Of a DNA stretch of 64,000 nucleotides, positions 47,729 to 56,629 are shown in pieces (position 1 is the first letter of the stretch; each line of letters begins with the position of its first letter). The DNA lies in the NCBI RefSeq assembly GCF_002051585.1, contig NZ_MZGX01000005.1, positions 1 to 64,000 of the forward strand, in the 5' to 3' direction. Made by a program: the position numbers and the translations under genes. Under the pieces are notes generated by a model. It worked only from the letters and a program-made list of their open reading frames with translations. It ran no database searches and was not told the origin of the DNA. The DNA comes from Ruminiclostridium hungatei (GTDB lineage: Bacteria > Bacillota > Clostridia > Acetivibrionales > DSM-1351).

Positions 47729-50407
47729 ATGATAACCAATATAGATAAAGAAAAAGATTTCTTCATAAGTTACACTGGCAAAGATGAAAAATGAGCTGTG
47801 TGGATAGCAGAAACCCTGGAAAATAATGACTATTCAACCATTATCCAGGCATGGGATTTTAAAGTTGGTGGAAGCTTTGTAAATGATATGAATGAAGCAA
47901 TAAAGATATGCAAAAAAGTGATATTGGTGTTGTCAGAAAAATACTTGAAATCTGATTATTGTATAGCAGAGTGGCAGAACTTTTTTGTCGATGACCCAAT
48001 TGGCAAAAATACTCTGATTATTCCAATTCGGATAGATGATGTTAAACCGGAAGGCTTATTAAAGGCTAGAACATATATTGATTTATGTGGTATTACAGAG
48101 GCTGCCGAGGCTGCAAAAATACTGCTTGAAAAAGTTGTTAATGGCTCCGCTAAAAGAAAATCCAGGGGCTTTCCCGGTGCTGTGATTAGCTTTCCCGGTG
48201 GGCTTCCGTTTAATAATTTGCCCAATCGTAACATATATTTTACCGGGCGTGAAAAGCTGTTAAAATCAATAGAATCTGCTTTTAAGCAAAAAAAAGGCGC
48301 TTTTCTTACTCAAGCCATATCAGGCCTGGGCGGAATTGGGAAAACACAGATAGCCATTGAGTACGCATACAGATATGCAGGACAATATAATTGCATATGG
48401 TTTATCAATGCTGAGAGCAAGGAAACACTGTTTAGTGATCTGTTGAAATTCGCAGAGAATAGATGCGGTGCTGATTTGGAAGAAGCTACTCCGGATAGTG
48501 TCATAGAAGCAGTATGGACCTGGACAGATGGTAATAGTGGTTGGCTGTTCATATTTGACAATGCCGAAGATTATTCTATGATAGTAAAATATTTACCGAA
48601 AAATAATGCCGGGCAGGGGAATGTATTAATCACATCAAGAAATGAATTCTGGGATAAAACTGGAAGTAGAGCTTTTAAAGTAGATATATACAGCGAAGAA
48701 GAAGCCGTACAGTTTCTTCATAATCGCACCGGGATAGAAAATGACGATGAAAAGGCTAAAGCCATGAATAAGATATTAGGTGGATTGCCTCTTGCGCTGG
48801 AGCATGCAGCTGCATACATAGCTGAAAACGAAATTACTTTTGCCAAATACATTGAGATGTTCAATAAATACAAAATCAGGCTCTTAGAGCAAGGCTTGAC
48901 AAAAGATGAGGCAAGTATAACCAGTACATGGCAGGCGTCCATAGATAAAATCGGCATTGAAGCTGCTCGTCAGCTGCTGTACATTTGCTCATACTATGCA
49001 CCCGAAAAAATCCATCTGGACACATTAATTTTGGGTGACGAATATCTTATGCAGCCACTTAAGAATGTTGTTGCTGATGAACTGGAACTAAATGGCATTA
49101 TTCATGAATTGAGGCTCTACTCTTTGATTAGCATATCGGATAGGAATCTGAATATACTCAGGCTTTTACAAGAATCAGTCAGGCATAATGCAAAGCATTG
49201 CACAGAATATATTGAATGTTGCTTTAATCATATCAATAAGTTGATGAAAGGCAATAATTATGGGGATAAAGAAGGTCGTGATGCCGCAAGGCTGCTGCTG
49301 CCTCATGCATTGTCTGTTTTTAATAACGTTGAAGGCTTGGATTTGCAACTAGATGATATTCATACCCTCTGTTATAATATAGCATACAGTTTTAGTGAGT
49401 TTGCTATGTATACAGAATCTGTACAGTTTTACAATAAGGCTTTGTCAATCCGTGAAAAGGTGTTGGGAGCAGAGCATCCATATACAGCCACCGCTTACAA
49501 CAACATAGCAAGGGTGTATTATAGCCAGGGAGATTACCCCAAGGCATTGGAGTTGTACAAAAAGGCTTTGGCAATCCGTGAAAAGGTGCTGGGAGCAGAG
49601 CATCCAGATACAGCCACCACCTACAACAACATAGCAGTGGTGTATTATAGCCAGGGAGATTACCCCAAGGCATCGGAGTGGTACAATAAGGCTTTGGCAA
49701 TCCGTGAAGAGGTGCTGGGAGCAGAGCATCTAGATACAGCCGCCACCTACAACAACATAGCAGGGGTGTATTACAGGCATGGAGATTACCCCAAGGCATT
49801 GGAGTGGTACAAAAAGGCTTTATCAATCCGTGAAAAGGTGCTGGGAGCAGAGCATCTAGATACAGCCGCCATCTACAACAACATAGCAGTGGTGTATGAT
49901 AGCCAGGGAGATTACCCCAAGGCATTGGAGTGGTACAATAAGGCTTTGGCAATCAGTGAAAAAGTGCTGGGAGCAGAGCATCCAGCTACAGCCGACATCT
50001 ACAACAACATAGCAGTGGTGTATTACAGGCAGGGAGATTACCCCAAGGCATTGGAGTGGTACAAAAAGGCTTTGGCAATCCGTGAAAAGGTGCTGGGAGC
50101 AGAGCATCCAGATACAGCCGCCACCTACAACAACATAGCAGTGGTGTATTACAGCCAGGGAGATTACCCCAAGGCATTGGAGTGGGACAAAAAGGCTTTG
50201 GCAATCCGTGAAAAGGTGCTGGGAGCAGAGCATCCCGATACAGCCACAACCTACAACAACATAGCAGGGGTGTATTCACGCCAGGGGGATTACCCCAAGG
50301 CATTGGAGTGGTACAATAAGGCTTTGACTATATATGAGTGGAAACTTGGTTCTGAGCATCCAAATACCCAAATGGTTAAAAAAAATATACAGACGTTGGG
50401 ACAGTAA
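47729..50407 (+). CDS. TIR-NB-ARC-TPR (STAND) protein with an in-frame TGA at codon 22
   Basis: The natural start is ATG 47729, behind GAGAGGT. The first 21 codons give KEKDFFISYTGKDEK, the first strand of a TIR domain. Codon 22 (47792-47794) is TGA where relatives usually have Trp, and the frame then continues to 50407. An internal GTG 47798 could start an 869-residue protein lacking the first TIR strand, but it has a poor ribosome site. Features in order, in full-length numbering: TIR with likely catalytic Glu81 (SDYCIAEW); NB-ARC with Walker A GLGGIGKT (199-206), WLFIFDN, LITSR and GGLPLALEHAA; then TPRs. Bacterial TIR-STAND proteins are often antiphage NADases. Whether this copy is dead, read through or restarted is open. 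Confidence 0.8.
49430..50311 (+). repeat. Seven 126-base TPR units in tandem
   Basis: Seven full 42-residue units (consensus YNKALAIREKVLGAEHPDTA, then TYNNIAVVYYSQGDYPKALE plus one residue) follow each other without gaps; a divergent eighth unit ends the protein. The DNA copies are nearly identical, including at silent positions, which points to recent expansion or gene conversion. Confidence 0.93.
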
Positions 50408-50514
50408 ACTGGTCTATATTTTTAGTGCTTCGCGATCACTATGGGAAAAAGATAAACCATATGGTCAGATATAGCAGTAGATGCTAAGCATTCATAAAAA
50501 ATATTTTTTGAATA

Positions 50515-50533
50515 TTTCCATTATGTTTATAAT
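50515..50533 (+). promoter_or_regulatory. Shared motif and -10 element ahead of the nuclease-like gene
   Basis: TTTCCATTATGTTTA (50515-50529) is identical to 47606-47620 ahead of the TIR gene. It runs into TATAAT (50528-50533). A matching -35 is not clear, so an activator or alternative sigma factor is possible. Confidence 0.5.
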
Positions 50534-50585
50534 GAAAATTTAAGAGTCATACACTTTAAAAATAATAACTGAAAGGGTAAAGCTT

Positions 50586-51122
50586 ATGAATTTATACCAG
50601 ATCAAAAGGAGAATAAATATTGCCATTGATACTTTACGGGTAAATGACAATTATCTTTTAATTAATGATGTTAATGAAAGAAGTATAGCCCACAAGCTTG
50701 CCGTATATATGGAACAGACTTTCGGGAGAGATTATGACATTGATTGTGAATATAACCGGAATAGTGGCGATATAAAAAAGATTAAAATGCTTGTAGCCAA
50801 ATGGGTTGAACTATATAATCCTTCAGTGATAATTGAAGATGATATGCTTAGTGGGATATTGGTTGAAAAAACGGTTTTTCCAGATATCATTGTCCATAAA
50901 AGAGGAAACCCTGATGAGAATTTACTTGTCATAGAGGTTAAGAAGTCAACCAGTTCGGTTAATGTGGATTTTGATATCGAAAAGCTTAAATGCTATACAG
51001 AACCTGGTAATAAATTGAATTATAAATATGGAGCGTTCATTAAGTTTCATACTTCCACGGAACAATATCAATCCCCAGACATCAGATATTTTAAAAGAGG
51101 AAAAGAAATTTCAGCAAAATAA
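50586..51122 (+). CDS. PD-(D/E)XK nuclease-like hypothetical protein
   Basis: A 178-residue protein. DVNERSIAHKLAVYMEQTFG near residue 28 and DIDCEYNRN at about 52-60 resemble a common family of uncharacterised proteins found in defence neighbourhoods. FPDIIVHKRG followed about 10 residues later by LLVIEVKKS has the spacing of the PD-(D/E)XK active site (Asp, then Glu-x-Lys). Nuclease activity is inferred from this motif only. It has its own promoter region with the same 15-base motif as the TIR gene, so the two may act together. AAAGGGTAAAG precedes the ATG. Confidence 0.68.
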   Translation: MNLYQIKRRINIAIDTLRVNDNYLLINDVNERSIAHKLAVYMEQTFGRDYDIDCEYNRNSGDIKKIKMLVAKWVELYNPSVIIEDDMLSGILVEKTVFPDIIVHKRGNPDENLLVIEVKKSTSSVNVDFDIEKLKCYTEPGNKLNYKYGAFIKFHTSTEQYQSPDIRYFKRGKEISAK

Positions 51123-51328
51123 AGCATATTCCCATTATTTATCAAACAGTGCGTAAAAGTTTTTTTGACGTGAAAGCATGCTTTCACGTCTTTTCTTTTA
51201 CAGTGATATTTTCATAGGATACGCAATAATAAGGTATACAGAAGTATATGACAATTTGGAGTATTGCTGGATTTCAATTATATTACAAATATGGATTTTT
51301 AATGTATAATAAATATGCAGGCAGTAAC

Positions 51329-51458
51329 TTAACCTGTTGTGATAGTTAATAAGGTTTTTAAGAGATAAGTTTTGCAAGTCCCGGGAGGACGACTTTAAAG
51401 AAATTGTGCGGTTTTCTGCCTGTTTACCACATTTTAACCGGCACAACAGGTTAATTTA
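51329..51458 (+). repeat. Repeat family R2, copy E, with perfect 13-base terminal inverted repeats
   Basis: Ends are TTAACCTGTTGTG (51329-51341) and CACAACAGGTTAA (51442-51454). Inside are CCCGGGAGGACG and ACTTTAAAGAAAT, then TTTTCTGCCTGTTTACCACA. The second half matches copies D and F. It lies directly ahead of the RCC1 gene and may serve as its leader. Confidence 0.8.
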
Positions 51459-51492
51459 CAGATAAAATAATTAAAAGCAAGGAGATTTTAAT

Positions 51493-52782
51493 ATGAACTC
51501 AAAAAAGTACATAATGTTATTGTTGTCTTGTATTCTGACGGTTTTCTTTTTGAATTTTAACATCTCGTCTGCCAATGCTTCAACAGCAATAAAGGACGTA
51601 GTTTGCACACAAATAACGGCCTATGCCTTGAAGGCAGACGGGACAGTGTGGTCCTGGGGAGTAAATTCTTATGGACAACTGGGAAATGGAACAATAAATA
51701 ACAGCTTTGTTCCGGTACAGGTAAAAGGACTAAGCGGCGTAAAAGCAATAAACTGCACGCAGATAACTGCCTATGCCTTGAAGGAAGACGGAACGGTGTG
51801 GTCCTGGGGAGTAAATTCCTATGGACAATTGGGAAATGGAACAATAAATAACAGCTCTGTTCCGGTACAGGTAAAAGGACTAAGCGGAGTAAAGGCCATA
51901 AGCTGTACTCAGATAACGGTATATGCCGTAAAAGAAGACGGGACAGTGTGGTCCTGGGGAGTAAACTCCTATGGACAACTGGGAGACGGAACCATAAAGA
52001 ACAGCTTTGTACCTGTGCAGGTAAAAGGGCTGAGCAAGGTAAAGACCGTTGTCAGCTCGGAGACCTCGGTCTATGCCTTAAAGGAAGACGGAACAGTATG
52101 GTCCTGGGGTGCAAATGATTATGGACAACTGGGAGACGGAACAATAAATAACAGCTTTGTTCCGGTACAGGTAAAAGGCCTGAGCGGAGTAAAAGCAATA
52201 AACTGTACGCAGATAACAGCCTATGCCCTGAAGGCAGACGGGACGGTGTGGTCCTGGGGAGTGAATTCCTATGGACAACTGGGAAACGGAACAATAAATA
52301 ACAGCTTTGTTCCGGTACAGGTAAAAGGACTGAGCGGAGTAAAAGCAATAAACTGTACGCAGATAACTGCCTATGCCTTGAAGGAAGACGGAACGGTGTG
52401 GTCCTGGGGAGTAAATTCCTATGGACAACTGGGGAATGGGACAATAAATAACAGCTTTGTCCCGGTACAGGTAAAAGGACTAAGCGGAGTAAAGGCTGTA
52501 AGCTGTACTCAGATAACGGTATATGCCATAAAGGCAGACGGGACGGTGTGGTCCTGGGGAGTAAACTCCTATGGACAGTTGGGCGACGGAACCATAAAAA
52601 ACAGTTTTGTACCTGTGCAGGTAAAAGGGCTGAGTATGGTAAAGACCGCAGTTTGCTCGGAGACCTCGGCATACGCCTTGAAGGAAGACGGAACAGTATG
52701 GTCCTGGGGAGTAAATTCTTATGGACAACTGGGAGACGGAACAATAAATAACAGCTTTGTTCCAGTACAGGTGAAGTTATAA
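51493..52782 (+). CDS. Exported RCC1-repeat protein
   Basis: A 429-residue protein with a signal peptide (basic start, hydrophobic core, cleavage near SSANAS) and eight RCC1-type repeats of 50 residues, each with YALKEDGTVWSWGVNSYGQL followed by GDGT. RCC1 repeats form beta-propellers; exported bacterial versions are of unknown function, perhaps surface binding. No cell-wall anchor is visible, so it may be released or bound by contact. Repeats 1-4 and 5-8 correspond one to one, so a 600-base block was duplicated. AAGGAG precedes the ATG. The gene is bracketed by inverted R2 copies. Confidence 0.9.
   Translation: MNSKKYIMLLLSCILTVFFLNFNISSANASTAIKDVVCTQITAYALKADGTVWSWGVNSYGQLGNGTINNSFVPVQVKGLSGVKAINCTQITAYALKEDGTVWSWGVNSYGQLGNGTINNSSVPVQVKGLSGVKAISCTQITVYAVKEDGTVWSWGVNSYGQLGDGTIKNSFVPVQVKGLSKVKTVVSSETSVYALKEDGTVWSWGANDYGQLGDGTINNSFVPVQVKGLSGVKAINCTQITAYALKADGTVWSWGVNSYGQLGNGTINNSFVPVQVKGLSGVKAINCTQITAYALKEDGTVWSWGVNSYGQLGNGTINNSFVPVQVKGLSGVKAVSCTQITVYAIKADGTVWSWGVNSYGQLGDGTIKNSFVPVQVKGLSMVKTAVCSETSAYALKEDGTVWSWGVNSYGQLGDGTINNSFVPVQVKL
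51593..52782 (+). repeat. Eight 150-base RCC1 units organised as two 600-base blocks
   Basis: GTCCTGGGGA recurs exactly every 150 bases (51651, 51801 and so on). Units 3 and 7 share the variant VYA with NGT/DGT changes, and units 4 and 8 share SETS, showing an A-B-C-D-A-B-C-D order. Confidence 0.92.
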
Positions 52783-52855
52783 TTTAACCTGCAGTGCTGA
52801 TTAAAATTGTGGTAACAGTCAGAAAATGCTGCATACTCCCGGACGGGCTTCAAAT
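52782..52855 (-). repeat. Repeat family R2, copy F (reverse orientation)
   Basis: The reverse complement matches copy D over 74 bases with few differences (TTTGAAGC ... CGGGAGT ... TTTTCTGACTGTTACCACA). It starts at the RCC1 stop codon and so mirrors copy E across the gene. Confidence 0.85.
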
Positions 52856-52880
52856 AAAAAATTCTAGCCCTTCAGCAGCC

Positions 52881-52916
52881 TTGTAAATGAGTTTAACTTC
52901 CGTTTACAATTATAAT
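52881..52916 (+). promoter_or_regulatory. Phased repeats and -10 of two-component system 2
   Basis: TTTAAC at 52892 and TTTACA at 52903 are 11 bases apart, with a weaker TTGTAA at 52881. TATAAT follows at 52911-52916. The transcript would start near 52922, which rules out translation from 52915. Confidence 0.75.
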
Positions 52917-52953
52917 GTACAATGGTATTAAAAAAGAATTGGTGGTGTGCCCT

Positions 52954-53631
52954 TTGAATCAGATTTTAGTGGTTGATGATGATGAATATATAAGGGAACT
53001 TGTGTGTACACTGCTTCGGAACGAGGGCTACGGCATCATGGAAGCAGCAGACGGGCGTGAAGCACTTAAAAGGCTGGGAAAAGACAAAGTAGATTTATGT
53101 GTTCTGGACATTATGATGCCCAATATGGATGGCTTTGAATTCTGCAAAACGGCCCGGAAATATTATAAGGATTTGCCTGTTTTAATGTTAACTGCAAAGA
53201 GCGATTTGAGCCAAAAGGTAAAGGGCTTTGACCTGGGCTGCGATGATTATCTGACAAAACCCTTTGAGGGCGCGGAGCTGATTGTCCGTGTGAGAGCCTT
53301 ATTAAAGCGGTATCATATGGACAGGGAAGAGGAAGTAACCATAGGCAGGGTAACGCTGAATAAAACCAGCTACATTGTATCTGTTGACGGAGCCAAATAT
53401 GATATACCCATGAAAGAATTTGAGCTTTTATACAGACTGGGAAACAGCGCAGGAAAAACCCTGACTCGTGATTATCTGATTGAAGAAATCTGGGGCTATG
53501 ATTTCGACGGCAACGAGCGCACGCTGGATGTCCATGTAAACCGGCTCCGAGAGCGTTTTCCGGCCGATGAATGCGGCTTCAGAATTACAACCATCCGCGG
53601 CTTGGGGTACCGGCTGGAGGTGGTGGCATGA
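52954..53631 (+). CDS. OmpR-family response regulator (system 2)
   Basis: A 225-residue regulator starting NQILVVDDDEYIREL, with phospho-acceptor Asp52 in CVLDIMMPNMDG, Lys in YLTKPFEGAELIVRV, and a winged helix (YDIPMKEFELLYRLGNSAG ... RTLDVHVNRLRERFP). The start is placed at TTG 52954, giving the family length; GTG 52942/52945 are alternatives, and upstream codons precede the probable transcription start. Phased TTTAAC repeats lie ahead of both this gene and the ABC exporter, so it likely activates both. The stop overlaps the kinase start (ATGA). Confidence 0.92.
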   Translation: MNQILVVDDDEYIRELVCTLLRNEGYGIMEAADGREALKRLGKDKVDLCVLDIMMPNMDGFEFCKTARKYYKDLPVLMLTAKSDLSQKVKGFDLGCDDYLTKPFEGAELIVRVRALLKRYHMDREEEVTIGRVTLNKTSYIVSVDGAKYDIPMKEFELLYRLGNSAGKTLTRDYLIEEIWGYDFDGNERTLDVHVNRLRERFPADECGFRITTIRGLGYRLEVVA

Positions 53632-54689
53632 ACAAACCGAATAGATGGCACATGAGTTTCAACATTATGATTTTTGCACTCTTATACCTGGGCTGCATTA
53701 CATTGGGATATGTGCTGTCTTCACTTTTGTTTCAATTGACTGGAACCCCGGGGAAGCTGCTTTCCTACCTGATAGCCGTTATCATTGGACTTCTGCTTTC
53801 CATCAGCGTTGCAAGGCTTTTTACAATAGTTTTCAGCCGGACTAAATACGGACAGGAACACAACCTGAGACGGCATCAGTTTTTAGATATGACTTTGGAA
53901 GCCCTGAACAAAATTTCACGGGGTGATTTCAACATATCCATAGCAATTAATGAGAATGACCCGTTCTCCCAGGTGGCGGAAAGCGTCAATAAAATGGCGC
54001 GGGAATTGTCAGGCATGGAAGTGCAGCGTCAGGACTTCATATCAAACGTATCCCATGAAATTCAGTCTCCGCTGACTTCAATAAGCGGCTTTGCGGCTCT
54101 GCTGAAATCAGATTTGCTGAGCAGTGAGCAGCGGCTTCATTACATTGAAATAATTGAAACTGAAAGCAAACGCTTATCCAAGCTCTCGGACAATCTGCTG
54201 AAGCTGTCTTCTCTGGAATCTGAAAATGTTCCGCTGGTACTTCGGGATTTCCGTCTGGATAAACAGCTTGAGCACGCCATTTTAATACTTGAACCCCAGT
54301 GGATAAAGAAAAATATAGATTTGAATGCGGATTTGGAAAAAATCAGCATAAGCGCAGACGAGGACCTGCTGAGCCAGGTGTGGATCAATCTGATTCACAA
54401 CGCGGTAAAATTCACCCCTGAAAACGGCAGCGTAAAGATCAGGCTTTTTCAGAACGACAGTCAAATTGTGTGCCATATAACCGACAATGGGGCAGGTATT
54501 TCTCAAGAGGACCAGATACATATCTTTGAGAGGTTTTTTAAGGTGGACAAGGCCCGGGACCGCTCCCTTGGAGGCAATGGCCTCGGCCTGTCCCTCAGCA
54601 GAAAGATTGTTGAAATCCACGGCGGTCAAATCAATTTCGAGAGCGAACTAAATAAGGGGACGAAGTTTATTGTCACCCTGCCAAAATAA
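53628..54689 (+). CDS. Sensor histidine kinase (system 2)
   Basis: A 353-residue kinase with two membrane helices close together (about 10-32 and 42-65) and almost no extracellular loop, the intramembrane-sensing layout common for antimicrobial-peptide responses. HAMP-like, HisKA (FISNVSHEIQSPLTSISGF) and HATPase_c (INLIHNAVKFTPENG, DNGAGIS, GGNGLGLSLSRKI) domains follow. It is coupled to the regulator by a four-base ATGA overlap. The next operon encodes an exporter, consistent with drug or peptide sensing. Confidence 0.93.
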   Translation: MNKPNRWHMSFNIMIFALLYLGCITLGYVLSSLLFQLTGTPGKLLSYLIAVIIGLLLSISVARLFTIVFSRTKYGQEHNLRRHQFLDMTLEALNKISRGDFNISIAINENDPFSQVAESVNKMARELSGMEVQRQDFISNVSHEIQSPLTSISGFAALLKSDLLSSEQRLHYIEIIETESKRLSKLSDNLLKLSSLESENVPLVLRDFRLDKQLEHAILILEPQWIKKNIDLNADLEKISISADEDLLSQVWINLIHNAVKFTPENGSVKIRLFQNDSQIVCHITDNGAGISQEDQIHIFERFFKVDKARDRSLGGNGLGLSLSRKIVEIHGGQINFESELNKGTKFIVTLPK

Positions 54690-54698
54690 AGCCTTCAG

Positions 54699-54752
54699 TT
54701 TACATTGCGTTTAACTTCAATTTAACCTCCGTTTAATTTACAGCCATAAAAT
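54699..54752 (+). promoter_or_regulatory. Four 11-base phased TTTAAC repeats and -10 of the ABC exporter
   Basis: TTTACA at 54699, TTTAAC at 54710, TTTAAC at 54721 and TTTAAT at 54732 are spaced exactly 11 bases. TAAAAT at 54747-54752 can serve as the -10. The array is the same kind as ahead of the system 2 regulator gene. Confidence 0.8.
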
Positions 54753-54797
54753 AGGTCTGTAAACAAAAATGAAGGTTATTTTTTTGGAGGTTTTATG

Positions 54798-55739
54798 ATG
54801 AATATGATTGAAGTAAGAGAGCTTGTAAAGCAGTATGATAAAGCGAAGGAACCGGCAGTCAAGGGCATTGATTTTTGTGTAAAGGAAGGGGACTTTTTCG
54901 CCTTTCTGGGCCCAAACGGCGCAGGCAAGACCACTACCATCTCAATTTTGACCACCACTCTTTCAAAAACCGGAGGCCAGGTTAAAATTGCCGGGTTTGA
55001 TGTGGAAACAGAAGCAAAGCATGTACGGGAGAAGGTGGGTATTATTTTTCAGCGGCCCAGCCTTGATCCCCAGCTTTCCGCGGAAGAAAACATCCGGTTT
55101 CACGCGTGCCTGTACGGTATGTACAGCTACCATCCATCCTTCAGGCTGATGCCTGCCGAATACAGGAAGCGTGTAATGGAGCTGGCCGAAATCGTTGGCA
55201 TTCAGGATTCGCTGTTCAAACCCATTAAGAAACTTTCAGGCGGCATGCAGCGCAAGCTGGAGATTATCCGCAGCCTTATCCATACACCGTCGGTGCTCTT
55301 TTTGGATGAACCCACACAAGGGCTTGATGCTGTCAGCCGCCGCAGTCTGTGGGAATATATCGATACTGTAAGGAAACAATACGGCACTACAGTATTTTTG
55401 ACCACCCATTATATTGACGAAGCGGAAAAAGTTGACAAGGTCTGCATTATCAATCACGGTAAAATTGCCATTTCAGGCTCCCCTGACGAAATGAAGGGCA
55501 ACCTGCTGAAACAACAGTTGGTTTTAGATTCGGAGGACAGGAAGGGGCTTGTGACGGAGCTTTCTGACATGGGACTTTTCCATAAGACTGAGAAGCACAT
55601 CATTGTGCCTTATCAGGAGATAACGGCTCAGGAAGTAATTGCAAAGCTGAAAACACGTCTTAGTGTACTCAGCATTGAGGAACCGTCACTTGAAGATGCT
55701 TATATAGAATATCTGAAATTGGGAGGTGAAGCGGCATGA
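54798..55739 (+). CDS. ABC-2 exporter ATP-binding protein (DrrA/CcmA type)
   Basis: About 313 residues, with Walker A GPNGAGKTTT, Q-loop IIFQRPSLDPQLSAEENI, signature KKLSGGMQRKLEIIRSL, Walker B VLFLDEPTQGLD and switch His in LTTHYIDEAEK. The DrrA-type C-terminal extension of about 80 residues follows. It powers export of a drug, peptide or polysaccharide through the permease encoded next. GGAGG lies seven bases before ATG 54798; ATG 54795 is the close alternative. It is probably controlled by system 2. Confidence 0.93.
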   Translation: MNMIEVRELVKQYDKAKEPAVKGIDFCVKEGDFFAFLGPNGAGKTTTISILTTTLSKTGGQVKIAGFDVETEAKHVREKVGIIFQRPSLDPQLSAEENIRFHACLYGMYSYHPSFRLMPAEYRKRVMELAEIVGIQDSLFKPIKKLSGGMQRKLEIIRSLIHTPSVLFLDEPTQGLDAVSRRSLWEYIDTVRKQYGTTVFLTTHYIDEAEKVDKVCIINHGKIAISGSPDEMKGNLLKQQLVLDSEDRKGLVTELSDMGLFHKTEKHIIVPYQEITAQEVIAKLKTRLSVLSIEEPSLEDAYIEYLKLGGEAA

Positions 55740-56557
55740 GCGAACTTGTTGCAGCCGGCAGGAGAAAATCGGGGCCGGCTCGTGAAATTAACGCAGTTAT
55801 GACTATTATGGCAAGGGATATCACGCTTTTTTTCAAGTCACCCATGACAATCATTATGAGCCTGGCCATGCCGGTCGTTATGCTGGGAATGCTGGGCGGG
55901 AGCCTGTCGCAAAACATGTCGGGAGGGCTGGGCTTCAATTACAATCAGTTTATGCTGGTGGGGATGATTGTGAACATGCTGTTCATGACCACAACCATGG
56001 GCATCTCCTCTCTTGTGGAAGACCGCACCACTGATTTTACACAAGAAATGATGATTTCGCCGGTTTCCCGTTACAGCATTATCATTGGCAAGATACTGGG
56101 TTCCTCCTTCGGGGCGATTATTGGCATGTTCGGAACCATAATTGTAGGGCTGTGCATGGGAATTACGCTGAATATCAGACAACTGCTGCTCTTGATATTG
56201 CTGTCGCCTCTCATGTGCCTGTCGGCAGGGTCACTGGCTATAATTATTATTGGAGTTATCAAAAACAGTAAGACAGCAAACACTGCTGTGAGTTTAATCA
56301 CCATGCCGCAAATGTTTCTCAGCGGCGCTATCATTCCAATTGGAAATTCCCACGGCATATTGTACATTATCAGCAGAATGATGCCTATGACCTATTGCCT
56401 TGACCTTGCACGTTCGGTGGTATATGCCGGTACCGATCAGTATGAAAGCGTTGTACTTAATAATCCGGCTCTGAATCTGGCTGTCATACTTGTGCTAACT
56501 GTCGTTTGCCTCACTGTAGGAACCTTCTTTTTTGCCAGAAGCGAAAAAAACAGATAA
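55736..56557 (+). CDS. ABC-2 exporter permease
   Basis: A 273-residue membrane protein with six helices and the ABC-2 region GISSLVEDRTTDFTQEMMIS plus MPQMFLSGAIIPI (the L-S-G-x-x-x-P signature). It overlaps the ATPase gene by four bases (ATGA). Together they form a DrrAB-like exporter. A strong bidirectional terminator follows. Confidence 0.92.
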   Translation: MSELVAAGRRKSGPAREINAVMTIMARDITLFFKSPMTIIMSLAMPVVMLGMLGGSLSQNMSGGLGFNYNQFMLVGMIVNMLFMTTTMGISSLVEDRTTDFTQEMMISPVSRYSIIIGKILGSSFGAIIGMFGTIIVGLCMGITLNIRQLLLLILLSPLMCLSAGSLAIIIIGVIKNSKTANTAVSLITMPQMFLSGAIIPIGNSHGILYIISRMMPMTYCLDLARSVVYAGTDQYESVVLNNPALNLAVILVLTVVCLTVGTFFFARSEKNR

Positions 56558-56629
56558 CTGCAAAATCAGCTCTTGCAATTCACCAATAATGTTATGATTA
56601 CAGCAGGATATTTCACAAGGAACTGTTCG

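Noticed and set aside
47792-47794. Selenocysteine or recoded TGA in the TIR gene
   Set aside because: I see no selenocysteine-type hairpin directly after it and the position usually holds Trp. A nonsense change or readthrough is simpler. Kept as a finding, not as recoding.
49404-50303. Long minus-strand frames opposite the TPR array
   Set aside because: They are antisense shadows of the 126-base repeats: repetitive Cys/Pro-rich peptides with no start signal or family features.
49430-50311. CRISPR array suggested by regular spacing
   Set aside because: The whole 126-base unit is conserved with no variable spacers, and it is translated as TPRs. No cas genes are present.
51557-52744. Minus-strand and alternative frames across the RCC1 gene
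   Set aside because: These repeat every 150 bases in step with the RCC1 units and have Leu/Pro/Arg-rich nonsense composition.
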